A DNA stretch of 50,509 bases, from NCBI GenBank assembly GCA_034429215.1, contig DAOUGI010000028.1, positions 1 to 50,509 of the forward strand. The letters are read 5' to 3'. The notes beneath the pieces were generated by a model. That model was not told the DNA's origin, made no database searches, and was given only the letters and a program-made list of their open reading frames with translations. This DNA is from JAFGOG01 sp034429215 (lineage in GTDB: Bacteria > Chloroflexota > Anaerolineae > JAAYZQ01). A program made the position numbers and the translations under genes. Below are positions 30,420 to 39,449 of this stretch, one piece after another. The first letter of the stretch is position 1; each line of letters opens with the position of its first letter.

Positions 30420-32510
30420 ATGAAACCGATCCGTTCGTTCGTCCTGATCGTTCCCTTGGTGCTTGTTCTGCTTTCTGGCCCGATCGCCTCCTGGGCAGCC
30501 CCCGCTCGGCCCGACGACTGGGCAGTTCAGTGTGTTGACTGCCCCAGGTACTTTACCGGCATGACCGACCGCAGCCTGCGGCTGGACGGCGCCGGCTACC
30601 CCCACATCGCCTACGGCGGCGACCACCTCTATTACGCCTGGCGCGACGGGGACGGTTGGCATTGTGAGACGGCCGACCCGTCGCCCACGGTCGGCAGCGA
30701 TGCCGCCCTGGCGTTGGACGACAACGGCTATCCGCACATCAGCTATCAGGACAGCGACAACCAGGATTTGAGATACGCCTACAAGGACGCCGGCGGCTGG
30801 CACGTCGAGATTGCCCAGAGCAGCGGCGACGTGGGCAACTATACCTCCCTGGCTCTGGATGCAAACGGCTATCCGCACATCAGCCACACCTACTACTTGG
30901 GCTCGCTGTACTATACCTACAAGGATGCGTCCGGCTGGCACACCGGCAACCCCGACTCGGGCTTTGAGGCCATCGATACCTCACTGGCCCTCGATTCGAG
31001 CGGTTACTCTCACATCGCCTACTCCAACGACGACAACGACGAGCTCAGATACGCCTACCAGGATGCCTCCGGCTGGCACGTCGTCACCCTGCTCGACGCC
31101 GAGTATACGGGCGACTCGATCTCGCTGGCGCTGGACGGCGACAGCGACGCCCACATCACCTACTACGACGAATCAAGCTACCCGCTGGGCAGGCTCAATT
31201 ACTATCATGGGGGAGAGGTCAGCTCGGTGGAAAGCTCGAGTGGCGCCTACTGGGAGTACAGCTCCCTGGCCCTGGATGGCGACGGCTGGCCGCACGTCAG
31301 CTATCGCGATGGCCCCAACCGCGATCTCAAGTACGCCTACCGGGACGCCTCCGGTTGGCACCCCATGGTCGTTGACGGCGGGGACAACGCCGGGCTGTTC
31401 ACCTCGCTGGCCCTCGACGGTGCCGGATATCCGCACATCAGCTACATGGACGGCAGCACCCTCAAGTACGCCTATCGAGATGCCGCCGGCTGGCACTATG
31501 AAATCGTGGACCGTGGCGGCAATGCCGGCGGATCGGCATCGCTGGCCCTGGATGCGGCCGGCCATCCGTGCATCGCCTACCAGGACGCGGCGTGGAACTA
31601 TGATCTCAAATACGCCTGCCTGGACACCGGCGTCTGGCAGATCGAAACGGTCGATAACCACGGCAGCACCGGCTGGTCGCCGTCGCTGGCCCTGGACGGC
31701 AGTGGCAGCCCTCACATCGGCTATGCCAACACGACGAGCGACACGGTCAAATATGCTTACCGCGACGCCGGTCCCAAGGCAGGACGGGCGGCGGGCGACT
31801 GGCAAATCGAAACAGTGGACGGCACGCCAGGGTATGGCGTGTCCCTGGCTCTGGATGGCAGCAGCCGCCCTCATCTCGTTTATCAGGGCGCGGCCGGCCT
31901 GACGTACGCCTACAAGGACGCCTCTGCCTGGCACACGGAGGTCGTGACCGGCGCCGAGTCGTGTGCCTTGTTCCCCAAGCTGGCAGTGGACCAGGCCGGT
32001 CAACCGCACCTCGTCTGTTATGTCACCGGTTATCCTAGTGTGCTAAACTATGCCTACCGCGACGCCGCCGGCTGGCATGTCGAGCCGGTGGACAACGTCG
32101 ACAGCATAGGCGGCGAGCCCTCTTTGCACCTGGATGACAATCGGTCCCCGCACGTCGCCTACTACGACCTCGGGCCATACGGCAGGGGTATGTACCAGCT
32201 CCGATACGCTTATCGCGGCGATTCCGTCTGGATCATCGAGGTGGTGGACAGCGCCGGAGGGGACACATCGCTGGACCTGGATGCCGGCGGCTACCCGCAC
32301 CTGGTCTATGGCGACAAGTACGCCTATCGCGACGCCGCTGGCTGGCACGTCGAGACCGTCCCGGGTGAGCCTGGCTTTGCTCGCTCCCTCGCCCTCGACA
32401 CATCCGGCGGCCCGCACATCGCCTACGGCGACTGGCCTTCTCTCAAGTACGCTTACTACTTTGAGATTCGCTGCACCCTCTACCTGCCGGTCGTGATCAA
32501 GGGAAACTGA
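30420..32510 (+). CDS. Secreted beta-propeller-like repeat protein
   Basis: This 696-residue protein has a Sec signal peptide (KPIRSFVLIVPLVLVLLSGPIASWA). The rest is about 14 repeats of 40-50 residues with the consensus SLALDGxGxPHIxYxD, then LKYAYRDAxGWHxExVD. This pattern is typical of propeller proteins that bind surfaces or ligands outside the cell. It ends CTLYLPVVIKGN; a hydrophobic LYLPVV-type tail ends many exported Chloroflexota proteins and may be a sorting or anchoring signal, which is inference. ATG 30420 lies nine bases after AAAGGAG; an upstream in-frame GTG would add eight residues. No enzyme motif is seen. It converges with the radical SAM gene, with four bases between stops. 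Confidence 0.85.
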   Translation: MKPIRSFVLIVPLVLVLLSGPIASWAAPARPDDWAVQCVDCPRYFTGMTDRSLRLDGAGYPHIAYGGDHLYYAWRDGDGWHCETADPSPTVGSDAALALDDNGYPHISYQDSDNQDLRYAYKDAGGWHVEIAQSSGDVGNYTSLALDANGYPHISHTYYLGSLYYTYKDASGWHTGNPDSGFEAIDTSLALDSSGYSHIAYSNDDNDELRYAYQDASGWHVVTLLDAEYTGDSISLALDGDSDAHITYYDESSYPLGRLNYYHGGEVSSVESSSGAYWEYSSLALDGDGWPHVSYRDGPNRDLKYAYRDASGWHPMVVDGGDNAGLFTSLALDGAGYPHISYMDGSTLKYAYRDAAGWHYEIVDRGGNAGGSASLALDAAGHPCIAYQDAAWNYDLKYACLDTGVWQIETVDNHGSTGWSPSLALDGSGSPHIGYANTTSDTVKYAYRDAGPKAGRAAGDWQIETVDGTPGYGVSLALDGSSRPHLVYQGAAGLTYAYKDASAWHTEVVTGAESCALFPKLAVDQAGQPHLVCYVTGYPSVLNYAYRDAAGWHVEPVDNVDSIGGEPSLHLDDNRSPHVAYYDLGPYGRGMYQLRYAYRGDSVWIIEVVDSAGGDTSLDLDAGGYPHLVYGDKYAYRDAAGWHVETVPGEPGFARSLALDTSGGPHIAYGDWPSLKYAYYFEIRCTLYLPVVIKGN

Positions 32511-32514
32511 GCGA

Positions 32515-33369
32515 TCACAACACGCAGCACTCGCGCATCTCGCGCGCCGCGAGCCCCATCTCGGCCGCCAGCCTCCGTGCCCGCCGGGCCGGGCTGACCA
32601 CCACGTTGGCCCCGGCCCGCACCGCCAGTGGGTCGAGCTGGTCGCGGTAGGCGCCTCGCGGTCGCATGCAGCCCAGGTAGATCGGCGTCGCCGGAAAACG
32701 CAGCCGCGCCTCGGCCAGCAGCTCGGCCGCGGCCTCCGGTGGGGGCGGCGAGCAGCCGGCATAGCGCGTCCCCGGCGTCGGGATCAGCACCAGGAACACC
32801 AGCCCGTCGGCCCCCATCTCCTGCAGCAGCTCCAGCGCCCGCCATTCGTGCCCCAGCGCGCCGCCCCTCAGCCCGATCGTGATGTGGGGCAGCGCCTGCG
32901 CATAGCGCCGGATCAGGCGGTAGGTCTCGACGTAATCCTGCACGGTCCGATCCAGGCCATACACCTCGCGGATCGTCTCGTCGTCCCCCACGAGATCGAA
33001 CGACACCACGTCGGCCAGCGGCGCGATCGCTGCCATCTCGGCCTCCGTGATCAGTCCGACGTGCCAGTTCAGCCGCCGGCCCTGCCGCCAGGCCCGCACC
33101 CGGTCCAGGTGGGCCAGCACCGGCACCCGGCCCGCCGGGTCGCAGCCGCCCGAGATCAGGCAACTGGGCGCGCCATCCGGCTCGGCCTCCCAGATGGGGC
33201 GCATCCCTTTCAAATAGTGGCCGCCGCAGTGGGCGCAGTTCAGGCCGCACTCCCGGCCCGTCAGGCTCAGCACCGCAGTGTCCAGCGGATATGACCAGGT
33301 GATCTCGTCGGGAAAGTTGGCCCGCCGCATCGCCCAGGCGCGCTCCAGCTTCGATTCGAGCTCGGTCAT
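32515..33369 (-). CDS. Radical SAM protein
   Basis: This 284-residue radical SAM enzyme binds its 4Fe-4S cluster by the CxxxCxxC motif in GRECGLNCAHCGGHYL (Cys 41, 45 and 48). Later strands follow the BioB/HydE-like TIM barrel, with SCLISGGCDPAGRVP, DVVSFDLVGDDETIREVYGLD and FLVLIPTPGTRYAG. The tail holds YLGCMRPRG, QLDPLAVRAGANVVVSP and a terminal CCVL, which recalls biotin-synthase- and LipS-like proteins. The substrate is unknown. It overlaps the DUF4129 gene by four bases and is thus the last gene of the moxR operon, an unusual partner. The longer open frame adds an N-terminus with no similarity. Confidence 0.83.
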   Translation of the reverse strand: MTELESKLERAWAMRRANFPDEITWSYPLDTAVLSLTGRECGLNCAHCGGHYLKGMRPIWEAEPDGAPSCLISGGCDPAGRVPVLAHLDRVRAWRQGRRLNWHVGLITEAEMAAIAPLADVVSFDLVGDDETIREVYGLDRTVQDYVETYRLIRRYAQALPHITIGLRGGALGHEWRALELLQEMGADGLVFLVLIPTPGTRYAGCSPPPPEAAAELLAEARLRFPATPIYLGCMRPRGAYRDQLDPLAVRAGANVVVSPARRARRLAAEMGLAAREMRECCVL

Positions 33370-34937
33370 CGGGCCCGCCTTTGCAGCGCCTCTTTGAGCC
33401 GCTGCCAGAGCGACTTGGCCGCCTTGGCCTCCTCGGCCTCCACCGGCTGCGGGCTGTAGCGGGCCGTTATAAAAGCGCCGGTCAGCCCTGCCAGGTCCGG
33501 CTCCAGCTCCGGGAGCGCCCGATCCAGCTCGGCCGCGTATTCGTAGGGCGTCTGGGCCGGTCGGCGCGGCTGTCCGGCCCGCGCCGCGCGGCGCAGGGTA
33601 GATAGGTAAAAGTAGCGGACCATCTCGCGCGGCGGCAGCCGCCGTAGGGACAAAAACCTGCCCGGCGCCCCGATCTGGGGCAGCGCCCCCTGCCGCCGGG
33701 CCAGGCGCTCGCCGAGCCGGGTCTGTGCCTCCTGTCGCCAGGTGCGCCACCGCTGCGCCAGTCCGCGCAGCCAGGTCAGCAGGCGATCCCACCAGCTTCT
33801 ATCTCCCTCTCCGCTGCCCAGGCGTTCCCGCACAAAGCGGATCAGGGCATAGCCGGCGATCGCCACAACCATGATCCAGAACAGCGCCGACAACAGGAGC
33901 TGCAGCCAGTCCTGTGCCCCGCCGCCTCCTCCTGTCCCCAGTGCCGGTGTGGGCAGTTGGGCTTCGAGGGGCTTGGGCTCGATCTCGGGGATGATCAGCG
34001 ACAGGAGCAGACCCCCCAAGTATGCGATGACCCCCAGGATCAGCGTGATCACGTATACGAGCAGCGATATCACCCCCAACAGAGCGCGGAGCGGGCCCAC
34101 CGTGTAGCCGGTCGGCAGGATCATCACCGCCAGCGTCACACCCCCTAAAAAGACCGCAGCCCAGATCAGCCACCGGCGGGCAATGTTGGGCTGGACCTCT
34201 ATCTGCTGGATCTGCCACCCGGCCTGGAGCATGCTGAACTGGGCCTGGCTCAGCAGGACGATCCCCAGCGTCAAGTAGCCCAGGCTTGTGATCATCGGTA
34301 GCGGGCCCCGCGACATAAACCACAGCGCCGTCAGGCCGGTCAACAACAGCGCCCCGCCCATGAAAAAGAACTCACCTAGCTGTTCGAGCGCCTGGTGCCG
34401 GTCGGCGTACAGCGACGGCTGGGTCAGCCACAAATAGTATTCGGTCGAGTTCTTGTCCGGCGGCGGCTTGTCCTCTATAACGTCCAGTTGGCTCAGCAGC
34501 CGGGATAGGGATATTGACATAACCCATATCACGGCGAACAGCAGGCCGGCGAGGAAATCCTCGGGCGACACAAACTCCCCGGGCGCGCCCGCCCACCGTA
34601 GCGCGTCGGCCTTGAGCTGCCCCCAGCCCAGGGGCAGGTAACTGGCCAGCTTCAAGAGCAGCAGCAGGACCAGCGCCTCTGCCGCACGTGACGCCACATA
34701 GCTCCAGCCAGAGATCCGCCGCCGGTTCAACATCCGCTCCGACAGGATCCCTTCCAGGTTGGCCAGGAAGCTGCAAGCCGGGAAATAGCCGCCGCTCCAG
34801 CCCGGCTGCAATTGCTCCAGCAGCTTCACGAACGGTGCGGCCAGGCAGGCCAGCATTGCCGCCACCAATACGGGACGCAGCACAGTGTCGACCCAATGGC
34901 TGCGTGGCGCCTGTTCGCCCGTTGCCTGCTCGCTCAT
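33366..34937 (-). CDS. DUF4129 domain multi-helix membrane protein
   Basis: This 523-residue protein has about ten transmembrane helices in its first 380 residues and a cytoplasmic C-terminal DUF4129 domain (VRYFYLSTLRRAARAGQPRRPAQTPYEYAAELDRALP, then LTGAFITARYSP). DUF4129 proteins usually sit in operons with moxR and DUF58 genes, often fused to transglutaminase domains; no transglutaminase triad is seen here. The chosen ATG at 34937 overlaps the DUF58 stop by four bases. Its likely part is membrane anchorage of a MoxR-driven assembly system, but this is inferred only from neighbours. Confidence 0.85.
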   Translation of the reverse strand: MSEQATGEQAPRSHWVDTVLRPVLVAAMLACLAAPFVKLLEQLQPGWSGGYFPACSFLANLEGILSERMLNRRRISGWSYVASRAAEALVLLLLLKLASYLPLGWGQLKADALRWAGAPGEFVSPEDFLAGLLFAVIWVMSISLSRLLSQLDVIEDKPPPDKNSTEYYLWLTQPSLYADRHQALEQLGEFFFMGGALLLTGLTALWFMSRGPLPMITSLGYLTLGIVLLSQAQFSMLQAGWQIQQIEVQPNIARRWLIWAAVFLGGVTLAVMILPTGYTVGPLRALLGVISLLVYVITLILGVIAYLGGLLLSLIIPEIEPKPLEAQLPTPALGTGGGGGAQDWLQLLLSALFWIMVVAIAGYALIRFVRERLGSGEGDRSWWDRLLTWLRGLAQRWRTWRQEAQTRLGERLARRQGALPQIGAPGRFLSLRRLPPREMVRYFYLSTLRRAARAGQPRRPAQTPYEYAAELDRALPELEPDLAGLTGAFITARYSPQPVEAEEAKAAKSLWQRLKEALQRRAR

Positions 34938-36139
34938 CGCCACCCGTCCATGTCCCGTTCCGATTCGATGCAGTAGGCCTGCACCTCGATCTGCTCGGCC
35001 CGCCGGATCGTCAGCGACACGTCACGCCCGGGGCAGGTCATGACCAGGATGACCCCCAACCCCCGCCGGCGCAGCGCCAGCAGCGAGTCGAACAGCCCCT
35101 CGACGGGCTGGGCTGTGATCAGCACGGCCGTGCTGCCCCACGGCAGGCCGACGCTCTCGCGGCTGACCGTCTCCAGGAAGGGCAGCGCCTCGCCTTCAGC
35201 CGCTGCTTCGATGCGGGCCAATAGGTCCAGTAGGTGCATCAGGTGGTCACGGCCCTTGCGCAGCGGCAGGGTGGGTGTCGTGACAGGCGCGTCGGCGGCG
35301 AGTGGATCGCGGCCGTTGGTGACCAGCCCCACAGCCTGCCGCTTCTCCACCAGGTGCGCTGCCAGCGAGGCGGCGATGACGATGGCCCTCTCTGTCGCCG
35401 TGCCCTGGTGGGCGATGGGGTAATCGCCGCCGTCGAGGTTCAAAAAGATGGCCGTTTCCAGGGCGATGGCCGGCTCGTAGCGTTTGACCTGGAGCGCCCC
35501 GGTGCGGGCACTCGTCTTCCAGTCGATCCGCCGCAGCGAGTCGCCGCGCTGGTACTCGCGCACGCCCCGGATGCGCGTCGGATCTTCAAAGATCTGCTCG
35601 CGGCTTGGCAGCGTGCCAAAGGGTGACTGTGACGGAAAGCCCAGGTCGCGCAGCGGCACGATCCGTGGGTACACGATGACAAAACCGCCGCCGTCCTTGT
35701 GCAGGGGATCGGCGTGAGTGGTGGCCGAGCCGAGCAGGTCGCCGCTGTGTGCTACCAGCGGGCCGAGCTGGTAATAGCCGCGCCGGTTAGCCGATAGGGT
35801 ATAGCCCAGGTCCAGGCGCTCGTGGGGCGCCAGCGACACCACCTGGCGAAACAGGCCGGGCGCCCCCAACGTCGCCGGTACCATGTCGTGCAGCCGCATC
35901 CACAGCACCGGCAGCCACCCCCTGTTGATCACCTCCAGCCGCACGCTGACCGTCTCCCCTTGAAACACCCGGTCGGCGTGAATCCGGCGGATGCTCACCG
36001 CCTTCAGCGCCCGGCTGGCCCACAGCCGCCCCAGCACGACGATGCCAAACAGAATGTACAGCAGGTAGAAGAACAGGTCCACCCGGCTGAACAGGGCGAC
36101 GGCCAGCAGGGCGATGAGAAAGGGCAGCAGGACAGACAT
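34934..36139 (-). CDS. DUF58 domain protein
   Basis: This 401-residue protein begins with two close transmembrane helices (residues 1-35). A beta-rich linker follows and then the DUF58 domain: FEDPTRIRGVREYQRGDSLRRIDWKTSARTGALQVKRYEP at about residues 186-226, whose YQxGDxxRxIDWxxSAR is the family signature. A vWA-like C-terminal domain follows. DUF58 proteins are placed beside MoxR AAA ATPases in nearly all bacteria and are presumed clients or partners. It starts 15 bases after moxR. The role is inferred from context. Confidence 0.9.
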   Translation of the reverse strand: MSVLLPFLIALLAVALFSRVDLFFYLLYILFGIVVLGRLWASRALKAVSIRRIHADRVFQGETVSVRLEVINRGWLPVLWMRLHDMVPATLGAPGLFRQVVSLAPHERLDLGYTLSANRRGYYQLGPLVAHSGDLLGSATTHADPLHKDGGGFVIVYPRIVPLRDLGFPSQSPFGTLPSREQIFEDPTRIRGVREYQRGDSLRRIDWKTSARTGALQVKRYEPAIALETAIFLNLDGGDYPIAHQGTATERAIVIAASLAAHLVEKRQAVGLVTNGRDPLAADAPVTTPTLPLRKGRDHLMHLLDLLARIEAAAEGEALPFLETVSRESVGLPWGSTAVLITAQPVEGLFDSLLALRRRGLGVILVMTCPGRDVSLTIRRAEQIEVQAYCIESERDMDGWR

Positions 36140-36154
36140 CGCGTCCTAGCCCCG

Positions 36155-37108
36155 TCACTTCAGGTCGCCAATGTCCAGTGGCGTTGCTTCCAGCAGGTCG
36201 GTCAGCACCCTGGCGGCGGTATAGCCGCGCAGCGCGCTCTGTGGCCGGACGATCAGGCGATGGCCCAGCACCGGCAGCGCCAGCCGTTTGACATCGTCCG
36301 GGATGACATAATCACGGCCTCCCAAAGCGGCCAGCGCCTGGGCCGTCTTGAACAGCGCCAGGCTGCCGCGCGGGCTCGCCCCCAACGCCAGGTCGGAGTG
36401 CGACCGGGTGGCGTGGACCAGCCGCACCGCGTAATCGCGGACCGTATCGTCCACGTGCACCTCCCACACCTGCCGCCGCAGCTCCAGCACCCGCGCCCCG
36501 TCCACCACCTGGCCGATCGCCGTGATCGGATGCTCCCGCTTCAAGTTCAAGATCATCTGGTTTTCGTCGGCCGGCGACGGATAGCCCACCGCCAGCTTGA
36601 GCAGAAAACGGTCGAGCTGCGCCTCGGGCAGGGGAAAGGTGCCTTCGTACTCGATCGGGTTCTGTGTGGCCAGCACGACGAACGGCTGCGGCAGCGGATA
36701 GGTGATGCCGTCCGCCGTCACCTGCCCCTCGCCCATGCTTTCCAGCAGCGCGCTCTGGGTGCGGGGTGTGGCCCGGTTAATCTCGTCCGCCAGCAGCAGG
36801 TGGCTAAAGGCCGGGCCGGGGCGAAACTCGAACTCGCCGCTGCGCTGGTTGAACACCGACACCCCAGTGATGTCGTTCGGCAGCAGGTCGGGCGTGCACT
36901 GTAACCGTTTGAACGACAGCCCGAGCGAGGTTGCCAGGGCCCGCGCCAGCATCGTCTTGCCCACTCCCGGCACGTCTTCGAGCAGCACGTGGCCTTCGCA
37001 CAACAGCGCCACCATCAACAGATCGATCGCTTCCCGCTTGCCGACGATCACCTTCTCAACATTGTCGATGACCGTCTGGGCAAACTGTTGGATCTCTGCT
37101 GGATTCAT
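36155..37108 (-). CDS. MoxR-family AAA+ ATPase
   Basis: This 317-residue cytoplasmic ATPase is of the MoxR clade. It shows the opening VEKVIVGKREAIDLLMVALLCEGHVLLEDVPGVGKTMLARALA, with Walker A GVGKT near residue 48, Walker B LLADEINR, sensor 1 in VLATQNP, and the lid segment GASPRGSLALFKTAQALAALGGRDYVIPDDV. MoxR proteins act as chaperones that mature or insert metal centres of partner proteins. It is the first gene of a four-gene operon with DUF58, DUF4129 and radical SAM genes, behind its own near-consensus promoter. Confidence 0.94.
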   Translation of the reverse strand: MNPAEIQQFAQTVIDNVEKVIVGKREAIDLLMVALLCEGHVLLEDVPGVGKTMLARALATSLGLSFKRLQCTPDLLPNDITGVSVFNQRSGEFEFRPGPAFSHLLLADEINRATPRTQSALLESMGEGQVTADGITYPLPQPFVVLATQNPIEYEGTFPLPEAQLDRFLLKLAVGYPSPADENQMILNLKREHPITAIGQVVDGARVLELRRQVWEVHVDDTVRDYAVRLVHATRSHSDLALGASPRGSLALFKTAQALAALGGRDYVIPDDVKRLALPVLGHRLIVRPQSALRGYTAARVLTDLLEATPLDIGDLK

Positions 37109-37137
37109 CGGACCCTCCCCCCGCCTGGTGTCAGATT

Positions 37138-37166
37138 ATTCTACCCCACATCCATCGCACTGTCAA
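37138..37166 (-). promoter_or_regulatory. Promoter of the moxR operon
   Basis: On the minus strand TTGACA (37166-37161), a 17-bp spacer, then TAGAAT (37143-37138). The start codon follows 30 bases downstream of the -10 box. Confidence 0.8.
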
Positions 37167-37199
37167 AGAATCCCCCAATCCCGCCTATCCACCCCTCTT

Positions 37200-37228
37200 T
37201 TGCCAAAACAGCCTGCCCGGGCTATAAT
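37200..37228 (+). promoter_or_regulatory. Promoter of the propeller lipoprotein gene
   Basis: TTGCCA (37200-37205), a 17-bp spacer, then TATAAT (37223-37228); the ATG follows at 37285. It is divergent from the moxR promoter. Confidence 0.65.
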
Positions 37229-37284
37229 ACCATCAACATCGCCCAGGTGCCTGTCGTGGATCTCATCGAGCGTTGGAGGTGCGC

Positions 37285-39354
37285 ATGCGCGCGGTCCGTA
37301 TCCTTATAGCACTCCTGATCCTGCTGCTGACAGCCTGCACTGCCAGGCCCAGGCACACCGCCACGCCTGCCTCCGTATCGCCAATTCCGTCCACTGCTGC
37401 CGCCCAGGCCCCTGTGGTGACCCTTTCGCCCACCGTCCCACCCACCGGCCCGCCGGCCACAGCCGCGCCCACCCTGCCGCCCCCCGTCCCCGTCGAGCTG
37501 CCTTTGCCGGCCTTCAGCCGCGCCCTCGATTTCGGCATCCCGGCCGGCAACAGCTACAACCCGCGCGCCCTGGCCGTTCATCCCGGCCTGGGCCGCCTCT
37601 ACGCCCGCACCACCGACCTCGGCCGGCCTGCCCAGGGCCTGGTGACCATGCTCGACGCCGCCACCGGCCAGGTGCTGGCCGTGGCCCGCACCGGCCCCGA
37701 TCCCTGGAGCGAGGGCGCCCTGGCCGTCGACGCCGTCCGTGGCCGCGTCTATGCCGTCAACCCCGGAGACGCCACCGCCACGGTTCTCGACGCGGCCACG
37801 CTCGAGCCGGTTGTAACCCTCGATGGCGTGGCCTGCCTGGCCCTTGATGAGGCCGGCGGCCGCCTGTACGTGGCCGGCCCGTCCGGCCTGCGAGCGCTCG
37901 ACGCCGAGGGCTACCAGACCCTGGCCGAAACGCCTCTGCCTTCCGGCCAGGATCTGCTGGCCTTGGCCGTCGATCCGGCTGCCGGGCGCCTCTACCTGGC
38001 CCGCCGGGCTGACTCAGGCTACAGCCTCGACCGCTACGACGCCGCCGGCCTGGCATCGATCGGGACCATCCCGCTGCCCGGCCGGCCCGACAGCCTGCTG
38101 GTCGAGCCCGGCCGCGACCGCGTCACCCTCAGCCTGAACAACGGCGCCCAGGCCCTCTTTTGGACCCTCGACGCCGAGGGCCGCGCGCTCGACACGCGGC
38201 GGCTGGGCGACTACCTGCTCAAGGCCCTCCTGGCCTCCGACGCCGATGGCCGCCGCCTCTTCCTGGCCCGCGACATCTACGACGACTATGGGGTGACCGT
38301 CCTCGACCTGGCTACCGGCCGCGAGGTTGCCAACATCCCCCTCGAGACGGCGCCAAACGGCCTGGCCTGGGACAAGGGGACCGGCCGGCTGTTCGTCAGC
38401 TATACCTACACCCACCGCATTGTCGCCCTCGACCTGGACAAAGGGAGGGTGAGCGCCGCCTTTCCGCTGGCCGTCGAGCTCCAGGACCTGGCCGTCGATC
38501 CCGGCCGGGGACGCCTGTACGTCACCGACAGTGCCGGCCGTCTCCACATCCTCGACAGCGACACCGACCGGGAGATTGCGGCGCTGCTGGGCAGCGGCCG
38601 CATCGCCGTGGACGGCCCGCATGGCCGGCTGTACACCGGCGGTCAGGGGGCCGACCGGGTGCGCGTCTACGATGCCGGCGCCCTGCGCCAGACCGGCGAG
38701 ATCGTCACCGGAGCGCTCCCGGTCGCCGACGCCCACAGCGGCGGGCTCTACCTGGTGCAGGACGGCATCTACCTGGCCAGCCTGGAGACCATGACCGTCA
38801 CCGGGGCTATCCCCGACACCCTGCCCGATCCGTCCGGCCTTTCGCCCAACCCAACCGCCGTCGATGCCGTCGTCGATCCGGGCACCGGCCGGCTCTTTGC
38901 CATCATCAGCAACGGCGTCCCCGGCTCCAACGGCGGCGCCTACCTGTACGTCTACGAGCCGGTGACCTACCAGAAGGTCCTGACCGACACCGAGCGCAGC
39001 CCCTGGTACCTGGACATAGATCCGGCCACCGGCCGCGCCTACGTGTCGCGTGCCCACATCGGCTCCAGCTCTACCGGCATCCTGGCCAATGGCCGCGAGT
39101 ACACCGCCCGCGTCGACGGCCTCTTTGGCCCCCTGCGGGTCGACCCCGCCCTCGGCCGCGTCTACCTTACCGCCCAGAGCGGCGACGGTCAGATCGAGCT
39201 GCTGGTCTTCGACGCTGATACCCTGGAAACCCTGGGCTCTGTCCCCGTGCCCGGCGGCCTGGCCCTCTACGCCCTCGACACCCAGCGCCACCTCCTCTAC
39301 CTGGCCAACCGCGACGGCCAGGTCCAGGTCTGGTCCGCGACTGGCGCCCCATGA
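37285..39354 (+). CDS. Lipoprotein with YVTN/NHL-like beta-propeller repeats
   Basis: This 689-residue lipoprotein has a signal ending LLTAC (Cys18), then a Pro/Thr/Ala-rich linker to about residue 70. Around 12-14 propeller units follow, each with the pattern LAVDPxxGRLYVxxxxxxxVxVLDAxTxxxVATI. This is the YVTN-type surface propeller form, presumably two domains of six or seven blades. It is outside the cell, anchored by lipid, and may bind ligands or other proteins; no enzyme site is seen. ATG 37285 follows GGAGG; the frame's earlier start would add four residues. It is a monocistronic gene flanked by different operons. Confidence 0.82.
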   Translation: MRAVRILIALLILLLTACTARPRHTATPASVSPIPSTAAAQAPVVTLSPTVPPTGPPATAAPTLPPPVPVELPLPAFSRALDFGIPAGNSYNPRALAVHPGLGRLYARTTDLGRPAQGLVTMLDAATGQVLAVARTGPDPWSEGALAVDAVRGRVYAVNPGDATATVLDAATLEPVVTLDGVACLALDEAGGRLYVAGPSGLRALDAEGYQTLAETPLPSGQDLLALAVDPAAGRLYLARRADSGYSLDRYDAAGLASIGTIPLPGRPDSLLVEPGRDRVTLSLNNGAQALFWTLDAEGRALDTRRLGDYLLKALLASDADGRRLFLARDIYDDYGVTVLDLATGREVANIPLETAPNGLAWDKGTGRLFVSYTYTHRIVALDLDKGRVSAAFPLAVELQDLAVDPGRGRLYVTDSAGRLHILDSDTDREIAALLGSGRIAVDGPHGRLYTGGQGADRVRVYDAGALRQTGEIVTGALPVADAHSGGLYLVQDGIYLASLETMTVTGAIPDTLPDPSGLSPNPTAVDAVVDPGTGRLFAIISNGVPGSNGGAYLYVYEPVTYQKVLTDTERSPWYLDIDPATGRAYVSRAHIGSSSTGILANGREYTARVDGLFGPLRVDPALGRVYLTAQSGDGQIELLVFDADTLETLGSVPVPGGLALYALDTQRHLLYLANRDGQVQVWSATGAP

Positions 39355-39449
39355 GCCCAATAGCCGCAATGTCCACCCAGCGTCGCCATATGCCAAGCAG
39401 TTAGACGCAGCAACCAGCAAGCTTGCCTTCAAAAAACAAGGAGGGTACC

